Positions 44,286 through 54,719 of a stretch of DNA of 64,000 nt are shown here, in pieces; within the stretch, counting starts at the first letter, position 1; the number at the start of each line of letters is the position of its first letter. Origin of the DNA: Trichaptum fuscoviolaceum. Its lineage: Eukaryota; Basidiomycota; Agaricomycetes; Hymenochaetales; Trichaptaceae. The stretch is from positions 2,694,770 to 2,758,769 of the forward strand of contig CAJSYZ010000010.1 of assembly GCA_910574455.1 (NCBI GenBank). Direction: 5' to 3'. Position numbers and translations under genes: made by a program. The notes beneath the pieces were generated by a model. It was not told the DNA's origin, made no database searches, and worked only from the letters and a program-made list of their open reading frames with translations.

Positions 44286-44563
44286 CAGGGGGAGTGTTAG
44301 ATTTTGACGAACATTTCCATTTTATTGCGCATTTACGGACTTATTTTATTATGTAATACATGGCGCGGTCAGCCTCTGAACGGCCGATATTATTTAGTTT
44401 CACTCTCGCCCTGTAATTCACCTCAGTCTTCTACCACGAATACTGAGGTGAGTATAACATTTGTATCTTATTCTTGACATTGTCTAATCACCCTGTAGTA
44501 TATCTCTACAGGTGATTTAATATACTAGAGTCTTCTACCACGAATACTGAGTATATCTCTACA
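44286..44563 (+). repeat. Copia-A polypurine tract and 3' LTR
   Basis: CAGGGGGAG (44286-44294) is followed by the 269-bp LTR (44295-44563) and the GGATG duplication (44564-44568). Confidence 0.92.
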
Positions 44564-44652
44564 GGATGTACGATGAGATGCGAACCACTCATGATATTCT
44601 TGTTCAGCGTCGCATTAATCACTGCGGACAGGCTGAGGACTACTCCACGTAA
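44564..44652 (+). pseudogene. Kinase-like gene relic, the copia-A target
   Basis: Reading across the empty site, TGGATGTACGATGAGATGC is identical over 19 nt to the segment of the 61916-63058 gene encoding WMYDEMQ. The frame runs on as MYDEMRTTHDILVQ to a stop at 44650. The left flank before 14044 shows no clear continuation, so this was already a decayed fragment. Confidence 0.5.
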
Positions 44653-45415
44653 CCAAGGCGATATGGTTTAACAAGAGGATAGTATCTCGTGGCTGGAGAA
44701 AGTTTATGGTGAGTAAGATATTGCTTCTATGTTTCATCCATTTCGCTCACGCACGCCAAGTTACACTCCGGTTGTGACCGTCCTTGCTCAAATCAAATCG
44801 ACAAACTCTTTTACTTCATTCACCCCGATTCGTAAGATGCAAGCCGAGACGAAGCTGCGTGGCGTCTCTCGACAAGGCTAGTTAGACGTTTGTAGCTTTG
44901 CACCCTCTTTCCGACTTTCTTCACCCGCTGAAACGTCGTCGAATCGTCTTAATTCAGATGGAGAAAAGTATGCTATGACTCCACAACACGGCGTGCGCCT
45001 CGTGTTTACAGCGGTTTTCAGTCGTTTAGGGCAACGGATCGCCACTCTTGAAAGGTGTGTTCTTCATTCTGTAAACGTTAAAGTTCAATGAAGGGACATC
45101 TTTAACAGGACATGCTGGAGTGAACCTCCGTGTATTCAATCTTCTATGCTATATCGTCGCTCGTCTTCTTCAGAATCGCCCCCAACTGTCATCAAAATCT
45201 ACCGCAATAAAGCGACTGTTTCAAGAAGGCTTCTATACGGTGCATTGGGCGTGCGGACCTGGCGCGGATGGTGACGGAACTTACGGAGTACAGACCGCGA
45301 TGCATTACAGCAGGTAAATTCTCATTCTGTACATTTACAATATATAGGCACACGTACTTATCGTCCCTCATCCTCACTCACTAAACTAGCGTACTTCTTA
45401 CTTTCCTCACTCTAG
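44653..45415 (+). other. Upstream region of membrane gene copy B, exon 1 uncertain
   Basis: A frame ending near 45313 (..GVQTAMHYS) stops at a GTAAAT donor. Joining it over 45314-45415 to the next exon keeps phase, and the position corresponds to the exon-1 end of the intact paralog (..DDAIHS). Sequence similarity is weak, so exon 1 of copy B is unresolved. Confidence 0.3.
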
Positions 45416-47196
45416 TAACTGCCCACTTATTCCGCTCCGTACAATGCTCCCCATCTTCGCCTTTCTGTTCCTTTACCGACTCTATGGCACGACCGCTGCG
45501 CCCGTATCTCCATCAAGTTGTTTCCCCGAGCCACGGGGCTACGAAACATCTATCCTCACACGTGACGACTGCCCCGCATGTCTTTGTGACCTTCGCTCTG
45601 TGTGGGATATTTTGTGGAGCTGCCTAGCGACGACGTTTGCAGTGACATGGGTTTCCGTGCACCCGAATGTGCCATTCCTTGAGGAAACTAGCTGGATGAT
45701 GCGGAGACGCCGGATATTTTTGATGTGCCTTGCCTTGCTCGCGCCGGAGGTGATGATCATGTGGGCATTCAAGCAATGGAGGGGAGCGGCGGTGATTCAA
45801 GAGACAGTAAATAAGAGTCTTCCCGAATCATGTACGTATTGCTTTTGGGAATATATAGTTTGCCAATACTTACACTATGATAGATACACCTTGGACGATG
45901 ACCCATGCTCATCTCCTTCAAATGGGTGGCTTCAAAGTGCACGTAACTGACGAAGATTCCGACATGTTGAAGAATGAATACTGTTTCCGTCAACATGAAA
46001 AGTACGGGATTAATGTGGTGGAAGCACCCCTTTTGTACGACAACTTCATTCAACTCCTGGACAATGGAAAGATCAGCTTCCCAGAAATAAAAGAGGATGA
46101 AATCACCGACCGGAGCAAAAGCGACGCGCTTTCGAAAGGCATTGCTTTACTGCAAATCACCTGGTTCATTGTCCAGCTCATCGCACGTGCGCGTCAGCAT
46201 ATGACAATCACCGAGATTGAGCTTACGACGGCAGCGTTGGCAGGACTCAACAGCATAATGTACCTTTTCTGGTGGAGCAAGCCGTTCGATGTTCAATGCT
46301 CGATTGTCATCCGCACGAAGAAGTTGGAGAAGTTATTGGTAGAGAAAGCAGAACAGGATCGGCAGAATTGGACCTTTCCCAATCGTAGTAACTTCCGGCT
46401 ATCCACACTACGGAGCCTTTTCTACCCTCTCAGAAATGACTTCGACCATCCCGAAAGGTGTGTTTGGACTATTCCTCAATCTTCTCTTCACTCTCTAACT
46501 CGACATCTTAACGGATATCAATTTCTTGGCAGAATGTTCGCAACACTCACCGATGGACAATCGGATCACGAATCCGAGGAGCTTCTCGGCCCTAAAGGGC
46601 CTGCTGATTGGACTCGGACTTCCTGCGAAGGTCTTGCCAACACGTTATTTCACTTGGTGTACCTCCTCATGATACTGCCCATGGACTCGATTCTCAAGCC
46701 ATGCGACCTGCAAGACATAGACGATGCTACGAAAGTGATACACACCAAACCAGCTCTCCATCTGCTCTTCAACGAGAAGTATATGCGCTGGATCATGTCG
46801 ATGATTTTCTACAGCGAAGATGCCGAGACACGGTCATTTTTGTTCCTCTTCTCCGCTTTAACAGGTGCTGTATTTGGATCGATCCACTTTTTCGCGTGGC
46901 ACTTTGACTTCCCATCGTCAGCCGAGCGGATCCTTTGGCGGACGGCATCTCTCTGCATTGTGGGGGCATGTCTCTGCATCATCTCAGGAGCTCCTCTGTA
47001 TAAATATCTCCGGGGAAAACGACACTCTTCTCAAAGTAAGACTTTTTGGGATGCTTGTAAATCCTTTCCGATTCCCTCTATTGTTTATTCCTTTTCCCGC
47101 CTTTCCCTCCTGATTCTCGCCCTCTTATCACTTCGTGATCTTCCTCCCTCCGCACTTGACACTGTTACATGGACGATGTTCATCCCTCACATCTGA
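45416..47196 (+). CDS. Multi-membrane family protein, copy B
   Basis: Exons 45416-45831, 45884-46457 and 46533-47196. The first ATG here is 45444; an upstream exon is likely. The 52-bp intron matches the paralogs. The second (46458-46532, GTGTGT..TTGGCAG with CTAAC) is 75 bp and in frame, so it could be retained. The protein has VWDILWSCLATTFAVTWVSV, FLMCLALLAPEVMIMWAFKQW, the pair LLQITWFIVQLIAR / MYLFWWSKP, and C-terminal FGSIHFFAWHFDF and LPPSALDTVTW. The middle region (after WTFP) is shorter and different from copies A and C. Probably an integral membrane protein of unknown role. Confidence 0.75.
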
Positions 47197-47694
47197 ATCT
47201 ATATCCATTATGCTTTGCGCTGGCGCAGCGCAGTTTGTATAGAAGAACTACATATGCATCTGTATCGACTCAGGGTCTCATATGACATCTGTCTTACATG
47301 TTTCTCGGTTGAAGCCACGAGCAGCGTTCAAGACTTGTGTGTACATCTGATTGTTTCCAGCTTGTATCAATAATGAAATGCTGCGCTTCTCATGCCCGTT
47401 TGATTAATCTAAGCACCACCATATAATGTCCTTGTCAGTCGATACCCGAGGTCGGACTAATCAATGCTCGCCTCAGAACAAGTCGCCGCTCTCCAAGAAA
47501 AGAGTTAAATATGGAAATATACCGTATGGTGATACCCCGCATGACCGCAAAGATCATGATTCCTCATCAATATCTCATGATGGAAGCGAGCACCGTGTAT
47601 ACTCCTGCTTCGATGTAAGTTTAGCACCACCTACTCGGCTTGATACTCCATGTATACCGTGTGGATCTAGCTCGGCAGTATCCATTACTTTCAG
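47197..47694. other. Intergenic, no gene recognised
   Basis: Between membrane gene copy B and the secreted-peptide gene. Short frames only. Confidence 0.4.
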
Positions 47695-47703
47695 TATATA
47701 AAG
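47695..47703 (+). promoter_or_regulatory. TATA box of the secreted-peptide gene
   Basis: TATATAAAG, 94 nt upstream of the ATG at 47797, a spacing that leaves a normal short leader. Confidence 0.5.
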
Positions 47704-47796
47704 GTCAGATCTTGCGCTATTGTCGATCACCCACATCCCAAACTTTTCGAGTACGGATCTCATCTTCACCTTCAACATTCTATCCTACCAAATACC

Positions 47797-47946
47797 ATGA
47801 AGATTGCTCTCCCTTCCACATTCATTGCACTTATTGCCCTACTCTCCGTATCCAACGTTATAGCCACTCCTGTCGCAGAACCAAATGCGGACCCCGAAGC
47901 TCTCAATTGCGGCTGCCTTGGATGCGACGGCAAGGGAATATGCTGA
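47797..47946 (+). CDS. Small secreted cysteine-rich peptide precursor (49 aa)
   Basis: Begins MKIALPSTFIALIALLSVSN, a clear signal peptide with probable cleavage after VIA. A short acidic Pro-containing spacer (TPVAEPNADPEAL) and a C-terminal Cys cluster follow: CGCLGCDGKGIC, four Cys in twelve residues ending the protein. A strong TATA box lies upstream. No CaaX end, so it is not a typical lipidated basidiomycete pheromone. Function unknown; secreted effector-like or metal-binding peptides are possibilities. Expression is not shown. Confidence 0.6.
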   Translation: MKIALPSTFIALIALLSVSNVIATPVAEPNADPEALNCGCLGCDGKGIC

Positions 47947-48413
47947 ATCACGAGTCATTTAGTATTCCGCGAGGTCCGAGATAGAAACATTTATGGGACC
48001 CAAGTGTATGTCAAAGTGTCCTCTATTTCTTATCCCAAGCTTACGCTGAAACCTTAGGGTGATAAACAGACTGAGATGGGAATTATACTTAACCCGATTT
48101 TTGGAAGCGCCTCTGAAGTTCATTGTAGATACGATAGCTGGAGTGGGATGTTGGATCAATTATAGACATATGATAAACAAGCAATATCAACAGCATTGAG
48201 CAGGATCGAGCGAGTAAAGAAGAGACAGACATTGTCATTCATGGTCCTGTTAGATGAAATTCTACGTAATCTTCAAATTCACTACTGGTGGGTTTGTTGC
48301 CATCTAGTTTAGCTAATATCATTCAGGTATACGTCAGACAATGTCATGCGATCGAGATACGAAGAACACGAACCTTCGAGATCGGCGATCCATATATGAG
48401 TAGCTTTGATATC
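47947..48413. other. Intergenic between convergent genes
   Basis: 3' flanks of the peptide gene and of the minus-strand gene at 48414-50494. Nothing else was seen. Confidence 0.4.
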
Positions 48414-50494
48414 TCAATCGATGAGTCCATCGGCACGGATTCCCATCGAGAAGTCGTCCACCAGCAGCTTCATCACAGATTGAGTGACACTGTCGGATGG
48501 AACGACGACAGAGTCATTGTTTTGCGGCCTGAAGAGAGAGATGGGGTTTGTCTGAATATCGACGTTGATGCGATGCAGTTCCTGGTCGGAGTGGATGCCT
48601 TCAGAAAGCTCAAGGTTGAATGGACCACCTTCCTCCTCTTCTTCATCATCCTCATAAACTTCCTCCTCGTTCGGTTCCCATTGTCCACCAAAAGTGCTCA
48701 GAATAGCCTGACGAATTCTGAGATCCGTGTCCTCGTTTCTCCCAGTTCCTGATGAGGCATCGTCCTTGACAGCACTGTCTCCATAAGCTTTCAGGAGTCT
48801 GTCGACATCAACAGGCAGATGATTTCCATCAGCCAAATCCTCGCCAATTAATGAAGTGTCATGCCGCGAGTTTGATATTATTTTAGCAAGATCCTTGATG
48901 ACCACTTCCAGAGACACCAAAGCTTCGAAAGACCCAGACGCAGACTCGCTTGCTGAGTGTGAGTCCAGATCAATATTCAGGGCACGGCTCTCCATAGCAA
49001 GCTTCTGGATCCTCCGAATACAGTCCTCGAAGACCGATGAAAGGAGGGAAACGAGCTGGTCCTCCGAAAGGAAGATCCCGACGGTCCACAGTAGAGCGAT
49101 TACTGTCTTTAGCCTCCTATGGGACGCGGTATCCTCAGATACCTTGCATGTAATGCCGAACAAAGGGAGGATGCTGCTTGTCCAGGATGGAAGACGTAGT
49201 AGAGTGTTATCCATAGCAGGGTGAAAGGATAAGAAGGAATGAGCGACAGCTAATCTATCGTCAAAAGACTCGGATACTAAATCGCGTTCCAGAAGTTGAC
49301 GTAGACCTGGGATACTTGCCTCTCCCGGCGTCATCATATCCATCTCGAATGGTAAGTTGTCATTCACAAGCTCGACAGATGGAGGGAGGCGTTCAGAGGA
49401 AGCACTAGGAGCGCTTTGTAGTACAGGAATGGAGCCCGTAGACGTTGGTACCAGCGTAGGCAACTCTTTCGATGTCAGTTGACTCCCTGGGGGAATGCGT
49501 CCTCGCACTCTATAAGCCACCTGCGCTAGTCCAGGTCCTGTGGACTTTCGTCGAGGCTTGCGCAGAGTAGCCCGAGCCGGACTTTTGTTCGATGGGCGAC
49601 CTGAAGGTTTTCGAGTTTTCGGTTTCTTCGTTTCTGTAAAATAATACAGTAATAGCACGATCAGCCGATCAGCATTGCGTTTAACTTAAACACGTACATC
49701 AACTTACGCGGGAGGATGGCTAGCCAGGCGGCACCGTCGCTACTCTTCCTGGAACTCGAAGCCTTGAAGTGCTTCCCCAAATGCAGCCTACGGATACACC
49801 ACGCCATGACCCGCTCCGTCGGTTCATTTTTAGGCGCCATGACGAAGCCGTTATGGGCCTCCAGCAGAGCGTGCGGCTTCTTGGAAAGGTCGTATTCGTT
49901 GTGGTGACAGCCGGACGGCAGCGTCATCTTATGAAACCCCTTCAGGAAATCGACATAGAACCGACTGTTGTCATCGCCGCGAGGCGGGGTCAAGCGATTG
50001 AGCGACTTCAAAATCTCTGAGGGGAGGGGCATCTTGAAGAGCTTCGCGAGCTGTCCGATAACATCTGATAAATGGGCTGCGACGGCCAGTGGCTCTCCGT
50101 ACGTGTCTGCTTCGATGGTGATAGCCCTGCTTATGAGGCTTTCTGCCTCCATGCCTGGCGGCAAGTGCTGCACGATGATCCAGAGCAAGACAAGCACAAC
50201 CTTTGCCTTCGCCCCCGTCTCGCCAAGCTTGGACGCCTCCGTGAAGACTTCATGTTTTTTGGACTGGGTCACAAGCTGGCGATAGAAGTCGAGGCTGTCC
50301 CATTTGCTTGACGGGTCCGGGTGGTTTGGGTATATGTACTTCAGGATCGGGTGGCGCGAGAGGGCGCGATAGACGTCAGTCCACATACGCTTCTTATCCT
50401 CGACGCGCGCTTTGTTCCATGACAACACGCCTATTACAAGGCCTGCAGCTTGACCGACAACTTTGACTGCCGTGATTGCATCTGAAGCTGACAT
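48414..50494 (-). CDS. Unrecognised 668-residue protein with basic and acidic tracts
   Basis: Two exons, 50494-49708 and 49633-48414, joined at phase 1 over a 74-bp intron (GTAAGT..TTTTACAG). The N-terminal part has a hydrophobic stretch (VVGQAAGLVIGVLSW) and Leu-rich helices (VVLVLLWIIVQHLPPGME). The centre is strongly basic with a GRP-type AT-hook-like run (KPKTRKPSGRPSNKSPAR). The C-terminal half has an acidic cluster (EEEVYEDDEEEEEGG) and ends SMGIRADGLID. The basic run could be a nuclear or DNA-binding signal; this is conjecture. No catalytic motif was recognised. Confidence 0.7.
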
Positions 50495-51959
50495 GAGATG
50501 AGGGCCTATAGAGGCATATTTACATGAGTCACCGATAACCTAGAGAGCAAGAATGTATCCAAGCCACTCACTACAAAGGGATCAAAACTGGCACTTTAGG
50601 ATATGAGTGAAGGGGATGTGGTTGGGCCTCTAAGTGTAGCATGGAGAAGAGACTATATACTCTTGCCTCGAATGAAATGACACGCGTCCCGTGGAGGTAT
50701 CTGGGGATGATCGGAGTCAGTTCCAAAGCATAGCATTCTAATCCAAATTAGTTACGGGCGCTCACCTTGGTCTGAAAAGCGCCCAAACTGTTTTATGCGT
50801 CCTTACACCATTCCAAATGTCTTTCCCCGCCTACACCACTCAATTTATGGATCGAATATGGTGAAGTATGGGTTTTCCCTCTCGACATCCGCCATCTCTG
50901 CAGCTCGAATATTATCTGCCCTGGACACGTTTCCAGAAAGATATTGTACGCGGTTACTCGGCGCCTAAAGTGATCACAGCCTCAGAGATCTCTCGTTTCA
51001 GAGACACTGCCAGTGGGCGCAGATGGCCACTAAAGGAGCTACACAAGGTTCATTTTCCATTAATCGCAGAGCTTTATGTCCCGCTTTGGGTCAGATCATG
51101 CTATACTTGGTGAGCCTTGGTATCGAAGTCATGGTGCGATACAGACTGATCATACATTGTTCCGATCTGAACGGATAGGCCGAGCGACAACGAGACAGGA
51201 AAGCACTCAAGCACAAGACGAGTGTAAAGGACTCGAGGTTCCGGACAATCAGAGATCGCACGCTGTCCGCTTCTATGATTTAAAGGCACGGTAAGAGGAA
51301 GTTAGTAAGTCACACCAGCAGCTTCGAATAGACGGATTACTCACCTTGATTCGTGACTAAGTACATTTTTACGAGTTACTGAGGTCCAGAGCGATATACT
51401 CTGGAATGCGCTCGAGCCGCAACGGAAGTGGAGTTGAGGGACATTTTAAGGGACAGCGTGACCTGTACCGGCTTCTGTATGATCAAGGGATCTCCGGAGC
51501 CTTGAAGATGACACAAGTGACAAAATGTGCAATAAAATGCGGAGATGATTGTATCGCGTTGCGGGGACGCACAAGCGGAGCCGTATTTCAAGAAGTGGAG
51601 ATCGGAAGTTTCAAGTGCTGGGCTTTGGTCGTGTAAATCACTCCTGACTACACTGCAAACAAATAGTATTAATCAGCGCGCTAAGTCACTCAATTTTTGG
51701 AGTCCTTGGTCTGACCTGCCAGTTACAGTGGGCAGAAACTGCTGCGGGACGACTGCGCACTTCAGCCATCTGTGGACCACCTCTACGAGCTCGTGATTGT
51801 TTTGCGGTGGTCGTGTGTCGCAGTTTGTGGTGTGGAAGGAAGAGACAAGTCGGATCGCGTCAGACGAGCGCCGTCACTTGGCACGTGTCAGTGAACATGA
51901 CGCTCGCCCTCCCGTGTCATCCTAAGTCCTTCCGGCTATAGCTCTCCCACTTTTCTCCA
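50495..51959. other. Gene-poor region
   Basis: About 1.5 kb with short unsupported frames. No recognised gene, RNA or repeat. Confidence 0.4.
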
Positions 51960-52429
51960 GTGCAGCCAGCGTCTTTGAACAATTGACCATGAAGCGCATG
52001 CGATACCTTCGTCGTATATCCAACCCAGTCACCGCGAAAAGATAGCTGCAGTAGTAGACGAGGAATGATGATCGGCAACTATGAGTGAAAGAACGGCGTG
52101 GTGAGTCTCATCCCGCTTTTCTCATTCCGGCATCGGTGCGCGAATGAATGGGCAGCGGGGTCAGACGACTGGAATCTCGTTCCGGACATCCCACTGGGAT
52201 CGTCATCGCATGTGATCTGCGCCAGTATTTCATCGACGCGGGACACAAGTTGTCCCGGGACAACGAGCAAACTAGCGGGATCACATTCCTCGCCACGGAC
52301 ATCTTTTCTCATGCACCACGACGGCACCTGCTTCTGTTCCCGTTGAAGAGGGTATCGCTGGCCCCGACTCGAGTGAAAGCGCAACTTCGCACTGAAGAAC
52401 ACCACAAGCCTGAAGAGAGCACCAACTAG
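51960..52429 (+). pseudogene. SAM methyltransferase relic 1
   Basis: 52148-52330 encodes IACDLRQYFIDAGHKLSRDN then SGITFLATDIFS, aligned with GCDLRQTFIDAGFKLFGDK..SPITFLTGDIFA in the intact gene at 59374-60494. The frame then departs from the family. A weak match to the preceding exon (YPTQSPRK-like near 52015) precedes it. The 3' half, including the RYGH..W segment, is missing. Confidence 0.65.
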
Positions 52430-52799
52430 ATTTCACCAGGACCGTCTCTCAGAAGAAGCAATAGCCAATTGCTAATAGCGTACCGTATGTCTTCATTGAA
52501 CAAATGGAATAAAGCGGCGGCGTAGATATGGTTAAGGCGACCTTTCAGCATTAAGCAGCTTAATCGCATTTAGGGAAGACGAATGGTTAGACAAAGAGGT
52601 GCGATTATGAGAGAATGTACAGCAGCGGCAAATGTAGGACAACACGCGCTATTATAGCCCTTCCTCGGTAAACCTGAAGACGATGGCCCGAAATGGAAGA
52701 GATCTTCAGGACGCTGCTTTCGCGTAAGGCCCCTATGACAGTTCGAAGATCTTGATATTCAACCTGAACATATTGAATCCCAAGCTACAAATTAAATAA
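52430..52799. other. Intergenic, no gene recognised
   Basis: AT-rich spacer between the methyltransferase relic and the right duplication arm. Confidence 0.4.
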
Positions 52800-53144
52800 A
52801 TGGGAGCAAGGAAGAGCTGGACCATCACTCACCAAACTGCCAAGAGCCGTTCAGCTCACCACACACGCCTCTATCATCAACGTCGACGTAATCTCCCTTC
52901 TCATAGCTCCTTTCCCGGCGCCTTCCCTTCCCCTACATTTCGCCCTCGCCTCTTCGTAATCGCACGCTTGCTCTTCGAAATATGGACGTCGTTGGCGGTT
53001 AGGATCGAGCCGATCGACTGCCTACCAAGCTTGGAGGACCTTCATATACAAGCTATTAGTCATCGAAGAGTCGTACTTCCGGAGGATAGTGAAAATGGAT
53101 ACGATGGACCTGGAAAAGGGTATCTTTTTACCTGTGTGGGGTAA
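52800..53144 (+). other. Coding-like segment conserved with the left arm
   Basis: Counterpart of 7530-7880. One frame reads DLHIQAISHRRVVLPEDSE and ends at a stop at 53142. The other conserved piece (ASIINVDVISL) is in a different frame, so either an intron separates them or the locus is broken. Family not recognised. Confidence 0.35.
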
Positions 53145-53550
53145 CGATGAGCAAAAGTCGCCCCGAGGCTTGAAATTTCACATAGGCTCGCCATTGATTT
53201 TTTGTACTGCAGAACCCTGTTAGCAGACATATCTTGTTCTTCTCTCGGTGATAATGCAGATAAAATAGTTCATCCCGGTTTATGGTGGTGTGAAGAAGTT
53301 ATTGGTGTTGGACATTGAAGTAGAAGTTGAACGAAGTTGGAGAGGCGGCAGTCGGCGATCTCGGAGCGGCCAACTCAGGTGTTTCGACCCTGAGATATGA
53401 TTGCCGGTCTTCAGACACTCTTTCTTCACGACTGCTACCGTCTTCAAAATTTGACATCGTGGCTTCAGCATAGCATGATAGTCCCAGAATCACTGCCCAG
53501 AGCTTCTTATCGCAGCTACCTCCCGTCAGATACTAGTCTCACCAACTAAG

Positions 53551-54141
53551 ATGGTCAAATTTTTCGATTTCCCAGGACAGCCCGACTACGAGAAGTTCAG
53601 GCGCGGTCTCATTACAGATGCGAAGGACATTATTTCTACCGCACTTATCTGGAACGTCTTGTACCAGACATACTTCCTGGAACACAAAAACTACCTCTTC
53701 TCTCGTTTCTTTGATGCACCCGAAACTGTCGGAGACCACGCATTCCCCGCCATTTACTATCACTATGCCGCGGCTACTCCATCTCACGAGGCGAAATTCG
53801 AGCTTGCGCTTCTCGTGGAGGCTATGGACATGAACGACGCGGATCTGAATTGGGATGCGGAAGCGAGCTACGCTTACCAGTACTTCAACAATTTGAACGA
53901 GGACAGCCCTGCCCACAGGTCGTACGGTGTCATTTCAGCAGGAACAAACTTTGTCTTATTCGAGGTTATTGGAAAAGAGACTCCAAATTATCTTATCGGA
54001 AACGCAACATCGCCGGCCTCCTTTCTAGACGATGGAACCCGCGTGCAAGTTGAGGTGGAGATAGAGAAGATTAAGAAGGCTGCGGAGTCTGGACACTGCA
54101 AATTTCTACCCGATAGTAAAAAGGCACCTATAGGCTTGTAA
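53551..54141 (+). CDS. Short SFGI-motif family protein, right paralog
   Basis: Single exon, 196 residues, nearly the same as the inverted copy at 5968-6558, with a few substitutions (for example SHVSYG there is AHRSYG here). It carries FFDFPGQPDYEKF, TALIWNVLYQTYF, the acidic AMDMNDADLNWDAE and GVISAGTNFVLFEVIGK. No signal peptide or transmembrane segment. The open frame kept in both copies and mostly conservative changes suggest selection. Function unknown. Confidence 0.78.
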   Translation: MVKFFDFPGQPDYEKFRRGLITDAKDIISTALIWNVLYQTYFLEHKNYLFSRFFDAPETVGDHAFPAIYYHYAAATPSHEAKFELALLVEAMDMNDADLNWDAEASYAYQYFNNLNEDSPAHRSYGVISAGTNFVLFEVIGKETPNYLIGNATSPASFLDDGTRVQVEVEIEKIKKAAESGHCKFLPDSKKAPIGL

Positions 54142-54719
54142 AAGGCGTCGTACTTCTTGGATATTCATAGATGCCGCCGGCGCGCGGGAGACGCAGGAGA
54201 TAATGCAGGGGAATGCGAGAAATACAAAGATGAGCGGGGCTACGCGCGACTGAGGTAGAGCGGAGGAATGGGCATACCGGCTGAGAATAAAAGGTGAAAT
54301 CAACTTGAATTTAGCTTCGCACGGCTTCAATTAGTTCGTACTCCGAATCAGGCTTACGACTCCGGGATGGTTATAGTATCGCAGACCTTATCAGGACATG
54401 GGACTTCTGGGAATGGTGAAGGCGACAAGGTATGTGCTGATAGCTTGTCAAGCTTCCTATGTATCATTAATTTACTACGAAGATACGCATGCATCAAACC
54501 ATCTGACGGATGACAGCGCACTCGCTCCCGCTCGATCGATAAGAATCTACTTCATTCGACGTTGATCGTGAGATAGACTCTGAGAGGCGCAATTCGACAA
54601 CGTGAGTTTTAAATCTGACTCTTTGAACAGTCCTTCAAGAATATGTGCCTTATAAAACGATCTCGAATGACTCGCTGAAATAGTCGACCACTCGCTCAAA
54701 TCTTATACGGGGCCCTAGT
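54142..54719. other. Intergenic; promoter side of membrane gene copy C
   Basis: 54590-54719 is homologous to the region upstream of copy A and probably holds the shared promoter. No gene was seen. Confidence 0.45.

Larger units (their letters stand above)
14044..44563 (+). mobile_element. Copia-A LTR retrotransposon, interrupted by nested insertions
   Basis: Outermost element of the nest. Two 269-bp LTRs begin TGTTAG and end CTACA and read as identical to each other. GGATG flanks both sides (14039-14043 and 44564-44568). Without the insertion at 16149-41726 the element would be about 4.9 kb with one 1433-codon frame, the same size as copia-D. It inserted into a relic of a kinase-like gene. 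Confidence 0.93.
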
